A stretch of 64,000 nucleotides of DNA from Capsicum annuum. Its lineage: Eukaryota; Streptophyta; Magnoliopsida; Solanales; Solanaceae. The stretch's first letter is position 1, and every line of letters begins with the position of its first letter. Shown one piece after another: positions 22,231 to 32,587 of this stretch. The position numbers were made by a program, and so were the translations under genes. The stretch spans positions 126,766,433 to 126,830,432 of the forward strand of contig NC_061116.1 in the NCBI RefSeq assembly GCF_002878395.1, read 5' to 3'. Under the pieces are notes generated by a model. It was not told where the DNA came from and did no database searches. It saw only the letters and a program-made list of their open reading frames with translations.

Positions 22231-22894
22231 TTTATTTCATGTATGATGAATGATTTCTTCCAAAATATTGATAAGCTTGTCCCCTTGATTAGCATGTGAT
22301 ACGCCTTTATGTATGGATAATGTTATGAATGTGATTGAAAATTATATAATTCTTGTTGTTGAATGATAATGCTATTTTATCCTTATACTTGATTTATAAG
22401 CTAGCATTCCAATCGCTAACCATCTCTGGACGCTATGTCCTCATGCAACAGACAGGCAAGAGTATCTTTTTCTTCTCTTCCTACGTAGTGATTAGGCTAT
22501 CAAAGCAGTTCATGCATTGACTTGGGAGTAGTGAGCTTCCTTTCTTTGGAAGACATATATATCCTTAGTTTCCTATCCTTAGACTTAGAAAGTTTACTTG
22601 GTTTGTCTAAGTCGGGGGCTTTTCTAGACATATATATTTCTAAACATCGATTTGTATAGAGGTATTATGGATGATCGTGAAGTTGGTAATATTGGATTTT
22701 TGGTTTATCTAATGAAGTTCTTAGACACGTTTAATTTATGACCTTTAATATGTTTTCCTTTATCTTATCATATGGTCAGTTTCTATCCAACCCTTCTGAG
22801 GTATATTAAAGATTAGGTTAGGCTATCGGGGTGACCTCTAATTCATGTAAGCTCAGGGTTCCTGTACAACTTGGATTAATTTTGGTTCATGTCA

Positions 22895-22910
22895 AGTTTG
22901 TATCATATCC
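22895..22910 (+). other. Degraded primer binding site of element E
   Basis: AGTTTGTATCATATCC follows the 5' LTR end GTCA; compare AAGTTTGGTATCAGAGCC. Substitutions and one missing base are visible. Confidence 0.6.
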
Positions 22911-23103
22911 TAGGTTCATGTTCACTTGGTTTTCCATAATAATATGTCGATTAGAGTCTCTTTTATGTGTTTGATGTGTGCCACATTTATAAAGAGGGGC
23001 TACAAGATATTTTAAGAAATATTCCCTTTTTTGTTATTCAATCTCAATCTATAGAGTATAAGGTTTTGGATTCCTCTAATTTATGTTTGCTATTTTTCAG
23101 ATC
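22911..23103 (+). other. Element E leader with conserved block
   Basis: It contains 'gattagagtctcttttatgt', then 'gatgtgtgccacatttataa', then 'aggggctacaagatatttta' (22950-23014), shared with the leaders of A, B and D. It ends at the gag start ATG. Confidence 0.65.
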
Positions 23104-24300
23104 ATGCCCCCAAGGAAATTTGAGACTCAGGCAAACAATTTTGAGGGCCCTATGGATGAATCTCATCTAACTTTTGGAGTTTGGAACAGAGTTAGGACTG
23201 CGGCATCCTACTATCATCATGGGGTTCAATCTATATGCACTAACCCCAACTCTAAGAGTGACTCTCCTATTTCTTCCCTTCAAGGGGATACAACTATTGC
23301 CGAGTTTTGTTGCTTTATCAACCTCTTGACTTAATTGGTAGCCTCTTAAGTAAAGCATAGTGCTTTGGCTACTGTTTCTTCTGAGGCCACAAGAATTCAA
23401 CAATTTATGAGGTAGAGCCCTCGTATGTTCTTGGGTATGAAGGTGGAAGAAGATACTTAATACTTCATTGATAAAATAAAAAAGATCTTCCAAATCATGC
23501 TTTCTTTACAGAATGAGGTTGTTTAGTTTTCTTCATATTAATTGGAAGATATAGTGTACACTTGATACGAGGGTTGGGAGTTATCTAGAGGTATGGATGC
23601 TAGTCCCTCCATGTGGGAGGATATCTATGAGTCTTTCTTAGATGGATTATTTCCTCAAGAGTTAAGAAAAGAAAAGGCACAAGAGTTTATGAATTGGAAG
23701 CTAAATAGGATGTCCATCAAGAGTATGACTTTTAATTCCATCAATTATCAAGGTATGCTCTCAAGATAGTTTCAAGCTTGAGGTCTAGAATGCACAAGTT
23801 TTTCTTGAGATTGTCCCGTGAGTTAGTCCTACAGGGCAAGGTGGCGTTTTTTATTTAGAACATGGATATTTCTAGGTTGACTGTGCATTTATAACAAGTG
23901 GAAAAGGACAAAAAGAAGCAAGTTGAGCTTAGTGAGAGGCAAGGAAAAAAATTTAGGTCTTCTGATTATAGTGGTTGTGATGGTGGCAAGGGACCATGTA
24001 TGAAGTGGGGGATTTCAAGTTCTTCCTCCTCAGCTAGTAATCGTTCTCTTTACCAGAAGTGTTTTGGTGATCATTAGACTTAGTTTAGGGGTGGGTCCTA
24101 GGCACAGGGTGCCCAATTTAAAGCTAGTGGTGCAAAGTTGGTTCCACCTTACCCTTCTTGCTAATTTTATGGTTAGAGTCATAATGGTCAGTGTGAGAAG
24201 GGGAGAAATAGATGTTTCCATTATTGTTAGGTATGGCACATGCAGCGTGAGTACCCCTCATTAGCAATTTCTTTGTCCAAGAGGGCTCCATTGCAACTCT
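23104..24300 (+). pseudogene. Element E gag (capsid/nucleocapsid), broken
   Basis: ATG at 23104 starts MPPRKFETQANNFEGPMDES, open to 23334 and then interrupted by TAA/TAG codons. Later matches to retrotransposon gag include WEDIYESFLDGLFPQELRKE (about 23620-23680) and AQEFMNWKLNRMSIKSM. The zinc knuckle at about 24205-24255 reads CFHYC-x-VWHMQREYP, so two of the CCHC cysteines are now Tyr. The start matches the MPPR/MPL starts of this group. Gag would form the particle and bind the RNA. Confidence 0.75.
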
Positions 24301-24325
24301 ATCTACTTCTGCACCAAAGGGTTTT

Positions 24326-24613
24326 ATGTCTACCTTTACTTCTGTTTACGACACCGGCACTGGCCAAAAATACTTGTATGCACTTGCTACTCACCAGGAT
24401 TCTGAGGCATATCCTGATGTTGTCACAGGTATGTTTAGACTTTTCTTCCATGATGTGTATTGTTTGCTTGATCTAGGGTCTACTTTTTCTTATGTGACCC
24501 TGTATATAGTTGTGCATCTTGATTGTGGTCCTGAGAGTCTGTCGGTTCCTTTTTTGTTTCTACCCCGATCAAAGACCTTGTGGTTTTTAGAAGGGGCTAT
24601 AAGGGATGTGTGA
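24326..24613 (+). pseudogene. Element E aspartic protease
   Basis: The frame contains VVTGMFRLFFHDVYCLLDLG then STFSYVTLYIV. The catalytic Asp is present, with DLG in place of the DPG/DTG usual for this family. The open stretch is 95 codons, but no product could be made because gag upstream is broken. The protease would cut the Gag-Pol polyprotein. Confidence 0.65.
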
Positions 24614-24909
24614 TATCAATTGGTGGTAGGATAATTTGGTAGAGTTAATAGAGTTGGACATGGTTGATTTTAATGTCATCCTAGGGATCAATTGGTTGCA
24701 TTCTTGCTATGCTTCTTTATATAGTTAGACTTATAGGGTCATGTTCAAATTCCCTAATGAGTCGATCATTATATGGGAAGGTGGTTCTCTAGTGGCTAAG
24801 GGAAGTTTTATTTCTTATCTAAAGTCACAACATTTGATTTCAAAAGGGTGTTTGTATCATTTGGTCCATGTTAAATATTCTAACTCGAAAAAGCTTTCTC
24901 TAGAATCCA

Positions 24910-25840
24910 TTCCCATGGTTAATTGTTTTCCTAAGTTGTTTCCCAGTGTTCCTCCCTATAGGGAATTAATTTTTATATTGATCTTGTTCTGAACACTAGT
25001 CTGATTTCTATTCTTCCTTATAGAATGGCTCCGGCAGAGCTAAAATAGCTTAACAAGAAATTGCATAACCACCTAGATAAAGGTGATATTTGTCCTAGTG
25101 TGTCTCCATGGGGTGGTCCCGTGTTGTTCGAGTGCAAGAAAAATAGTTTCCTTCATATGTGTATTGATTATCATCAGTGGAAAAAATTGACAGTAAAGAA
25201 TGAATATCCTCTTCTTAGGATAGATGATTTATTTGATCAACTTTTTGGTATGAAGTGTTTTTCTAAGATTGATCTTAGATCGGGTTATCATCATCTTAAT
25301 ATTAGGGATGCAAATATCCCTATGACGGCCTTTAGAAACTGGTATGGTCACTATAAGTTTCCTGTTATTTCTTTTGGGTTGATCAATGCCCTGGTGGCAT
25401 TCATGAATTTGATGAATAGGTTCTTCTATCCATTCTTTGACATGTTTGTTATTGTATTAATTAATGATATCTTAGTATATTCTAAGAGTGAGGTGGATCA
25501 TGTTGATAACCTCTATATAGTGTTACAAACTTTGAAGGATCATCATTTGTATGTCAAGTTTTCCAAGTATGAGTTTTCGTTGAAATCCGTAGATTTTCTT
25601 GGTCATTTCTTCTTTAGTAAAGGGATTACGGTACATCTCTAAAAGGTTAGGACGGTTAAGAAATGGCCTAGACATACAACTCCATCTAATATTTAGAGCT
25701 TTTTCGGTCTACCCAGTTACTATAGATTATTTGTGGAGTGTGTTTGACAATAATTGCCCCATTGACCAAGTTGACCCAAAAAAAGGTCATGTTCTTGCGA
25801 TCCGGTGCATGTGAGGCTAGTTTGAGAAGTTTAAAAATAA
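24910..25840 (+). pseudogene. Element E reverse transcriptase, broken
   Basis: The N-terminal part (PSVPPYRELIF, then [14 protein letters not shown]) is at 24943-25047, with a frame break between. An open stretch at 25061-25642 holds [38 protein letters not shown] and [10 protein letters not shown]. The catalytic Y/F-x-DD box is LINDIL, so one of the two aspartates is Asn and the enzyme would be dead even if translated. The palm and thumb parts continue, with shifts, to about 25840. Confidence 0.8.
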
Positions 25841-25849
25841 ATTAACATC

Positions 25850-26347
25850 AGCTCCAATTTTAACCTTTCCCAGGGTTAGTGATGGTCTTGTGGTTTATTA
25901 TGAAACTTCTCTTGTTGGTCTTGGTTGTGTGTTGATAAAACATTGTAGGGTGGTGGCCTATACTTCTAGACAATTGAAAGTTCATGAGAAGAACCACCCT
26001 ACCCTACACTTACAGTTGTTAGCTTTTGTCTTTGCATTAATATTTTGAGATAATATCTATATAGGGTCTATGTTAATATCTTTTCCGGTCATAAGAGCCT
26101 CCAATATGTGTTTACTCAAAAGGAGTTAAATCTCTGGCATAGGAGGTGGCTTGAGTTGTTGAAAGACTATGATATATGTCTTTATTACTATCGCGGTTAC
26201 ACGAATGTAGTCATCGATTCTCTTAGTAGATTATCCATAGGAGGTTTGGCCCATGAAGATGAGGATAAGCGGGAATTTGTAAAGGACATTAACCATTTTA
26301 CTAATATTGAAGTTCGACTTGAGAATTTCGATGATGGTGGTGCGTAA
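25850..26347 (+). pseudogene. Element E RNase H, broken
   Basis: VVYYETSLVGLGCVLIKH (about 25890-25945) replaces the usual YCDAS with YETS, so the first catalytic Asp is Glu. It continues as YTSRQLKVHEKNHP, then after a break as LQYVFTQKELNLWHRRWLEL and VVIDSLSRLSIGG (26097-26245). RNase H removes the RNA strand during cDNA synthesis. Confidence 0.75.
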
Positions 26348-27330
26348 GTGCATCCGGTATCTCAATTGACTCTTGTTGTTGAGATAAAGAAGAAGAAAGT
26401 ATTGGATCCCTACTTGATAAAGATCAAGAGTAATATAGGTCAACACAAAGTTATGGACTTTGTGATTTGTGGTGATAGTATATTGAGATACCAAGGTAGG
26501 CTATATGTTCCTGACGTAGATGGAATAAGGGAAAGGGCCATAGCCGAGGATCATAGATCCTATTATGCCATTCATCCCGATTACACAAAAGTGTATCATG
26601 ATCTTAAAGTTTTTTATTGGTGGGCTAATATGAAATATGATATGGCTAGTTATGTGACCAAGTGTATAGCCTGTCAACAAGTGAAAGTTCACCTGATGAG
26701 GCTCGGGGGCTTGTATCGTGATATCCCATAACATAAATAGATGTGGAAGGAAATTTATCTAGATTTCATTATTTAGTATTCCTATATCCAGGAATCAATG
26801 TGATTCTATTTGGGTCTTGTTGATAGAATGAACAAGTTCGCACCCTTTTTTCCTATGAGGACTAATTTCTCAGTGGAAGATTATGCTAAGTTGTATTATG
26901 TAGAGATCGTGAAGTTGCATGATGCTCCAGTTTCTATTATTTTGGATCCTTGTACTCAATTGTCATCCTAATTTTTGAAGTTGTTCCAAAAAGGTTTGTC
27001 TACTAGAGTGAGCCTTACTATCGCTTTCCACCCGCTAAAAAACGGGCAAGAAGAAAGGACCATCCAAATATTTGAGGATATCTTGTGGGTTTGTGTGATT
27101 GATTATGCTGGTAGTTTATATGACCATTTGCCTTTGATTGAATTCTCTTAATATAATAGTTACCACTCTAGTATGGGCATGGCCTATTTTGAGGAATTAT
27201 AAGAGATGTTGATCTCACATTGGTTGGCACGATGTTGGCGATGGTAAATTACTTGGCTTGATTTAGTCCACTAGACTTAGAGAAGCTGAAGGTGATTCGT
27301 GATAGGTGGAAAACCGCTCAAAGTCACAAA
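26348..27330 (+). pseudogene. Element E integrase
   Basis: An open stretch at 26348-26731 holds the zinc-binding module: DHRSYYAIHPDYTKVYHDL and CIACQQVK, with the two His and two Cys of HHCC present. The core follows with YLDFII, VEDYAKLYYVEIVKLH, IILDPCTQ and GQEERTIQIFEDIL, so the D, D and E catalytic residues survive, but stops separate them (for example before 26740 and near 26776). A frame break follows near 27150. Confidence 0.78.
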
Positions 27331-27399
27331 AAGTCCTATGTAAATGTTAGGTGTAAGGTTTTAGAGTTTGGTGTTAGCGATTGGGTATTCTGAGAAGTG

Positions 27400-27800
27400 T
27401 ATTTAATGAAGGGAGTGATGTGATTTGGTAAAAGTGGAAGCTTAGTCACTGATATATTAGACCTTACTTAATTGTGAAGAGGGTTGACAATATTGCTTAT
27501 GAGTTGGAGATGCTTTCTAGTATGAACACCTTTTACCCAGTTTTCCATGTCTCTATGAACTGAAAGTATGTACGTGATCCTTTATTGGTTTTTCCCGTGA
27601 GCGATGTTTGTAACTCAAACTTTTTGTCTTATGATGAGATCTCGGTGAGGATCTTTGATCGGCAAGATCATCGGTTGCAAAAAAAAAGATGTGGCTTCGG
27701 TAAAGGTTCTATAAAAGAATCAATAGTTCTAGGAAGCTATGTGGTAAGATGTAGAGGACATAAAGTCCAAGTATCCATATTTGTTTCCTCTCCTAGAAAC
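27400..27800 (+). pseudogene. Element E GPY/F module and chromodomain, frameshifted
   Basis: YIRPYLIVKRVDNIAYELEM and YPVFHVSMN (about 27450-27560) are the GPY/F part. The chromodomain starts LSYDEISVRIFDRQDHRLQK (27626-27690). A run of A residues (27680-27688) shifts the frame, after which another frame gives DVASVKVL, then EAMW and IKSKYPYLF to about 27790. With the TAG/TAA changes undone it would be a normal chromovirus chromodomain, but as it stands it is broken. Confidence 0.75.
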
Positions 27801-27849
27801 TTGGGGATGGAGGTACAGATTGAACTCCTTGCTTTGATTTATGACTATG

Positions 27850-28190
27850 ATAGACAATGGATTAAAGTCCCTAATTTGTTGAGTTGATTTGTGTATTATT
27901 AGATCATGGGTTCAAATACCTAATGCATTGAAACTATATGTGTCTTTGTAGTGATGGGTTTATGTCCCTAGTATTTTGAGTAGATTTATGTCTTCGATAA
28001 ACAAAGGGTTCGAGTCCCTATTATTTGAATTGAATAAGTATACTTAATAATATGATGGGTTGAAGTCCCTAAGTTTTGAAATGAGTATGTTTTGATAAGA
28101 AAGGTGTTTAAGTCCCTAAGCTCTGAGATGAACAAGTGACTTTAATAAATAATGGGTTTGAGTCCCAAAGACTATAAAGTGAATGATTGA
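27850..28190 (+). repeat. Tandem repeat, about seven units of 49 bp, in element E 3' untranslated region
   Basis: Units begin GGATTAAAGTCC (27859), GGGTTCAAATACC (27908), GGGTTTATGTCCC (27956), GGGTTCGAGTCCC (28006), GGGTTGAAGTCCC (28057), GTGTTTAAGTCCC (28104) and GGGTTTGAGTCCC (28154). Spacing is 47-51 bp. Text between anchors (TTTGAxTxGATTTxT) is also similar. It lies between the end of pol and the purine tract. Confidence 0.85.
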
Positions 28191-28326
28191 TTGATATTGA
28201 GTATGATATGTGTTATATCCTTGTTGTATGTTTTTTCTAACTTGTTCAAAGGTTGTTTTGATGTGTGATGACATGTTGGCTTATTTTTATTTCTTTACTT
28301 AACCCTTTATTCTAGGACGAACAATC

Positions 28327-28341
28327 AAAGTGGGGGAGAAT
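28327..28341 (+). other. Polypurine tract of element E
   Basis: AAAGTGGGGGAGAAT abuts the 3' LTR start TGAAACACC. It is preceded by the conserved TAGGACGAACAATC box. Confidence 0.8.
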
Positions 28342-30766
28342 TGAAACACCTAGACTTTGAACCATTGAAAAACTTCATCTTTTGGTGTAGCTGGGGTGGA
28401 TAAGACTAGGAGCTTGAGTCGTACCCCTTTGATATGAGTCATTTCTTTCTTCTCCTCACCTAACTTATCCTAGGTAGTATGAGTGGGCGCCACTAAATTT
28501 CTTTGGTACAAATGACCCTCCCATTAATCCTAAGGGAAAGAGTCATACCTAGGTGAGTAGTATGGAGTGAAGTCTTACCTTGGAGTGGACTGTTCTTGTT
28601 ATGAGTTGAGCATACAATTTAGGTGTGAGTTGTACACTTTGTATACGACTCATGAATGTATGGTCATATCCTTAACAGTGTGTGTTTCCTAGGAGACGCC
28701 TAGGGTATGGGTCAGCGTACAACTCGTACCCTAGAGTACGACTACTTAAGTGAGTCATATAGTGAGTCATACCCCTGGACGGGTTCAATTTTATGATTTT
28801 AACTAAGGAACTTGTGGTCATTTCCCATGTCTAAAACCCTAAGAGCTCTCACTATAAATTTGTGTGTAACATTCTAAACACCTATTTAGATGGATCAAAC
28901 ACCCTAAACAATCTCTCAAACTCATCTTTGAAGAATTGAAGGCTAGGGTTTGAAGAGTGGTGTTCAAGAGTAAAAAGGGACTCAATATTCTTAGTGATTC
29001 ACCATGTTTAAGGCATATACCTCTTCCCCTTTTAAATAACTCTAAACCTATGTATTTCACGCTTTGATTAGCAAGTGTACATGATGGTTTTGAAATCAAA
29101 TGAAAAGGGTTTTGTTGGCTAAGGGTGAATAATGATAATTTTTGCTTAGAATTATATTTATAAATATTATTGATCATAGTTTGCACACATGAATGTGTGT
29201 TGTATGTAGTCTAACATGTGGGTCTTGAGTAACCCTAGGCTTGATGATTTTTAACATGAAATGGCTTTGGTAAAGGCATGTACACAAGGTGTTTGTGAAA
29301 ATATCTAAGTGAGATGTCTAGATAAGGTGATAATGCGTTGAACTAGGGAAAAGGCCCAATATGTATGAATACTTGATAAATGATATTATGAAGGTAAAAT
29401 GAGCTATGTATTATGTAATTGATGACCTTGATTGTTTGATGAATAATAAGGGGGGTTAAAGTCGCTAACATGAAAATGAACTTGAATTGTGTGTTGAACT
29501 AAATCATGGTATAGAATTCTTAATGAAGTGTGAATGTCTTGTAAGGGTCTTGAGGACAATTGTTTGATTTGTTTGGTGAGTTGAATTAAGGCATTGGATT
29601 GAAATAGTTGAACAATGAAGTCTCCCATGAGGACGATGTGGTCATGTATGGTGTTGAATTTGCTAAATGGGTTAAAATTCTTATGTGTGGAAGAGAATGT
29701 ATGTGTGTGCATAGATAAAGGGTTAGAGTCCTAATGTTGACTAATGATAGTCGTGATGGTAAGAGGTTAAAGTCCATTTACTAATGAAACACTTGTGGTT
29801 AAAGTCACTTGCATAATGAGATATGATGAGGTCAAAGTACCTCACCAACTGCCTTGTAGTTACAGTCCCCTATCAAATGTGGCATGGGGTTAGAGTCCCT
29901 TGCCTAATGTGTTAGAAAATGGTTAGAGTCCTTTGCTTTAAAGAATATAGCTATGCGATTAGAGTCCCTCACTTATTTAAATGTTTATGAGTGGTTAGAT
30001 TCCCTAACTTAATGGATGTGTTTGTGTTTAGAGTCCCTTATTTGATGATATGTGAATATGGTTAAGGTCCAATGCCTAATGAGAAATGCTTGATTCTATA
30101 AGTATGGAATGTTGGAGTCCTCCATTGCATGTATGATGAATTGAGTGCTTCCAAAATGTTGATAAGACATGTCCCCTAGATTACCATGTGATATATCTAT
30201 ATGTATGGATAAGATTATGAATGTTATTGAATATGATATATTTCTTATTATGGAATGATTATTCTATTTTATATTTATCCTTGAGTTACGTACTAGCGTC
30301 TAACCGCTAGCTATCTCCAGATGCTATGTCCCCATGCAACATAGGCCTTGAGCATCTTCTTCTCTTCTTGCATATTTATTAGTCAATCAAAGTGGTTTAT
30401 GCATTGACTTGGAAATGGTGAGCGTCTTTTCTTTAAAAGGCATTCATATTTGGTCTCCTATTTTTAGACTTAGTTTGGCTATTGTTTGGGGCTTGTTCCG
30501 AGATATACATTTCTAAACTTCAGTTTGTATAGAGGTATTGTGGATGAATGTGGACTTAGCAATATTGGTTAGTTAATGAATCTAATCATGTTCTTAGACA
30601 TGATTAAGTTATGGCATTTAATATGTTTTCTGCTATCTTATCATATGGTCGGATGCAATCCTAACCTTGTGACATCTATTGTGTATTAGGTCGGGTTATC
30701 GGGGCGATCTCTGATTTATTTGAGCTCCGGGTGCCCATAAGACATGGCATGATTCGGGGAAAGTCA
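28342..30766 (+). mobile_element. Element E 3' LTR
   Basis: It starts TGAAACACCTAGACTTTG and ends near AAAGTCA. All landmarks of the 5' LTR are present, including the GTTAGAGTCCC array (29715-30070) and the TATA-like site at 28852-28859. Differences are frequent along the whole length. Confidence 0.85.
29715..30070 (+). repeat. Degenerate short-unit array in element E 3' LTR
   Basis: Units with GTTAGAGTCC or GTTAAAGTCC recur at about 29722, 29764, 29799, 29889, 29920, 29959, 29993 and 30027, mirroring 21825-22230. Unit spacing is uneven (about 30-45 bp). Confidence 0.78.
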
Positions 30767-31177
30767 CATAGGGTCTGATGATGACATGTAGTTTTTCCTT
30801 ATAACACATCATGTCTAAGTCATCGTTACAGACAACTTTGACAGTGCTTCAATAAATCCACCATAGCATTTACCTTTAATATTAGATTAAGATGAAATTA
30901 GAAGTGTTTGACATTTAATTTAAATGCCTTTAATTTGGTGGATCATGAGCCTAAAAAGTCCTTACAATCTTGGGGTTATGCTTAATTGAAATTGGCCTTA
31001 GAAATATTCTACATAAAAAATCTATATGTAAAACATATTTTAACTTGACTATGATCTAGGAGTGACTTAAAATATTATTTTGTGTAAATCCTTTTCCATA
31101 CAATCAAATCACTAATTTTAGTTTTATATATGCTTGAATAATTGTCTGAGTTTTATCTTTCATTTTGGGGTGCTGCA
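30767..31177 (-). mobile_element. Minus-strand LTR H, right part
   Basis: The right edge at 31177 reads GGGGTGCTGCA, i.e. TGCAGCACCCC on the minus strand, followed on its outer right side by a purine tract on the minus strand. So this is the start of a 3' LTR whose remainder lies left of element E (19814-20457). Both sides of E carry related 'ctaagtcatc' text (20399 and 30815). Confidence 0.55.
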
Positions 31178-31190
31178 ATATCTCCTCGTT
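31178..31190 (-). other. Polypurine tract of element H
   Basis: The minus strand reads CAACGAGGAGATAT directly before TGCAGCACCCC, and is preceded by TTCGAGGACATATGATC, the box also found in C. Confidence 0.6.
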
Positions 31191-32443
31191 GGGATCATAT
31201 GTCCTCGAATGAAGAGTAATAATGCCTAAAGGATAGGGAAAGAGTTGTAATCTCTAAGATTGAATTCTATGACTAGATATGGACATGATGACTGAATTTC
31301 CAACGAAAACTTAGACTAGTTGACTTTTGAAGTTGAATAATTAACATGATACTCATTATAGTTTGCACTAATTTTGACTAAGAGTAAGGAATCAACTGAA
31401 TTTACACATACCATGAATGAAAATATAAAATTTCGTGGAATAAACATATACATGAAACTTAGGATACTAAGAATAGATGAAAAGATTGGAAACTACAAAA
31501 GTATGTTTGTCTTAATGCTAAACTAAATTGCCTACTATAGGAACTCGTTGATTTGAGTACTTAAAGGGGAACTAAGACATACCTAGCTCAATGAATGTTT
31601 ATGTAGAACCATAAAGTGATATATAAAAACATAAAATTTCTGAGAGTCACTAAAAAGAAATATATTTTACCTTTAATTCTCCTTATCAAAGGTTCTGATA
31701 AAATCAGGGAGGGAAAATTTTTAAGCATAATCTGAGTGAGATATCTGAATAACAACTACTAATCTAAGATTTTAGAATAGGAGAGACTCATATTTGAACA
31801 TTAGATACCTCTAGCTTGAAACTGCCTATCATAAAATAAGAGTACTTTCGGTCTAAAGCAAAGATATGACTGATATCCTTTAAACAATGTGACTGACAAC
31901 CTTTAAACATGGCAACATTCCTCAACCATGATTATTTTTATGGATATACAACTCTTAACTATATGAAACTTCTAATGCTCTTAAGGGTACAATAGATATG
32001 GTTGCTAAATGCCATATCTGGTAAAACTGAATGCTCTCACTCTGTTTCATCTTCACCTAAATATTTAAAATCTATATTTTGTAACACCTAGGGTCTATTA
32101 TTTAAAAATATACCCCTAAACAATATACCTTAAGTTATAATCAAAGAGTTTCTAAGAACAATAAATCATTATATACATGAATATCAATAATTATTCAAGT
32201 CTGTGACTCAATATCCAACAACATCACCATCAAAACATGAGAAGGTCACTAAAGAATTAAAACATGAGTATCTAGAATAAGAGGAATAATGACAAATCTT
32301 GACTATGGATTTTCTTAATGTCGACACTTAATTAAGGCTCAAGGAGTAAAATATAATAACTAACTTGTTAAAGAGATCTAATCTTAGAGCATGGGTGATG
32401 TAGTGTGATCCCACTAGTAATTAAAGAGGTATCACGAGTAATT
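31191..32443 (-). mobile_element. Probable remnant interior of element H
   Basis: AT-rich, with no recognisable gag or pol in any frame. It is bounded by a minus-strand purine tract at the left and by an L2 LTR edge at the right. Just left of that edge, GGTATCACGAGT (32430-32441) could be a very degraded inverted primer site. A TGTAACACCTAGGG start-like sequence at 32093 is another possible LTR start. Most of the coding interior must be deleted if this reading is right. Confidence 0.35.
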
Positions 32444-32587
32444 ATTTAATGCCCTGAGACTGCCTCCTAGGTGTCACACAATGCTTAAAACAACAAGTGA
32501 TCCCAAGCTAACCAATGTTAGAGGCATAATTCATGAGCATCTAAATAAAAATATATGAAACAGGAAATAGTAAGTGGAAGAAATATC
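32444..32587 (-). mobile_element. Minus-strand LTR L2, left part, split by element A
   Basis: 'gccctgagactgcctcctag', 'acaatgctt' and 'aagtgatcccaagctaacc' align to 6090-6165 of L1 in the same order. Element A starts at 32588, and L2 resumes at 42985. Confidence 0.65.

Larger units (their letters stand above)
20458..22894 (+). mobile_element. Element E 5' LTR
   Basis: It starts TGAAATACC and ends GTCA just before a degraded primer site. It contains repeated GAGTC(A/G)TA(C/T) motifs (20520-20890), the AAACCCTAAT block near 20941, an AGGTATTTACCTCTTCC block at 21119 (compare AGGCATATACCTCTTCC at 29012), and a degenerate array of GTTAGAGTCCC units (21825-22230). Confidence 0.85.
20458..30766 (+). 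mobile_element. Element E: complete but decayed Tekay-like Ty3/gypsy retrotransposon
   Basis: LTRs of 2437 bp (20458-22894) and about 2425 bp (28342-30766) flank gag, protease, RT, RNase H, integrase and chromodomain in that order. The start is TGAAATACCTAGAC in one LTR and TGAAACACCTAGAC in the other. The interior is interrupted by many stops and frameshifts, so it cannot move by itself. No convincing target duplication is visible (AATGG on the left, CATAG or TAGGG on the right). It appears to sit inside LTR H. Confidence 0.88.

Noticed and set aside
23104..27800. Integrated pararetrovirus (Caulimoviridae) as source of RT/RNase H
   Set aside because: LTRs, polypurine tract, integrase and chromodomain are all present in order, and no movement protein is seen; these are LTR retrotransposons.
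27850..28190. Regularly spaced repeats resembling a CRISPR array
   Set aside because: Units are degenerate along their whole length with no distinct spacers, and the region is inside a plant retrotransposon.
20453..30771. Target duplication for element E
   Set aside because: AATGG on the left and CATAG or TAGGG on the right do not match well in any reading of the LTR end.
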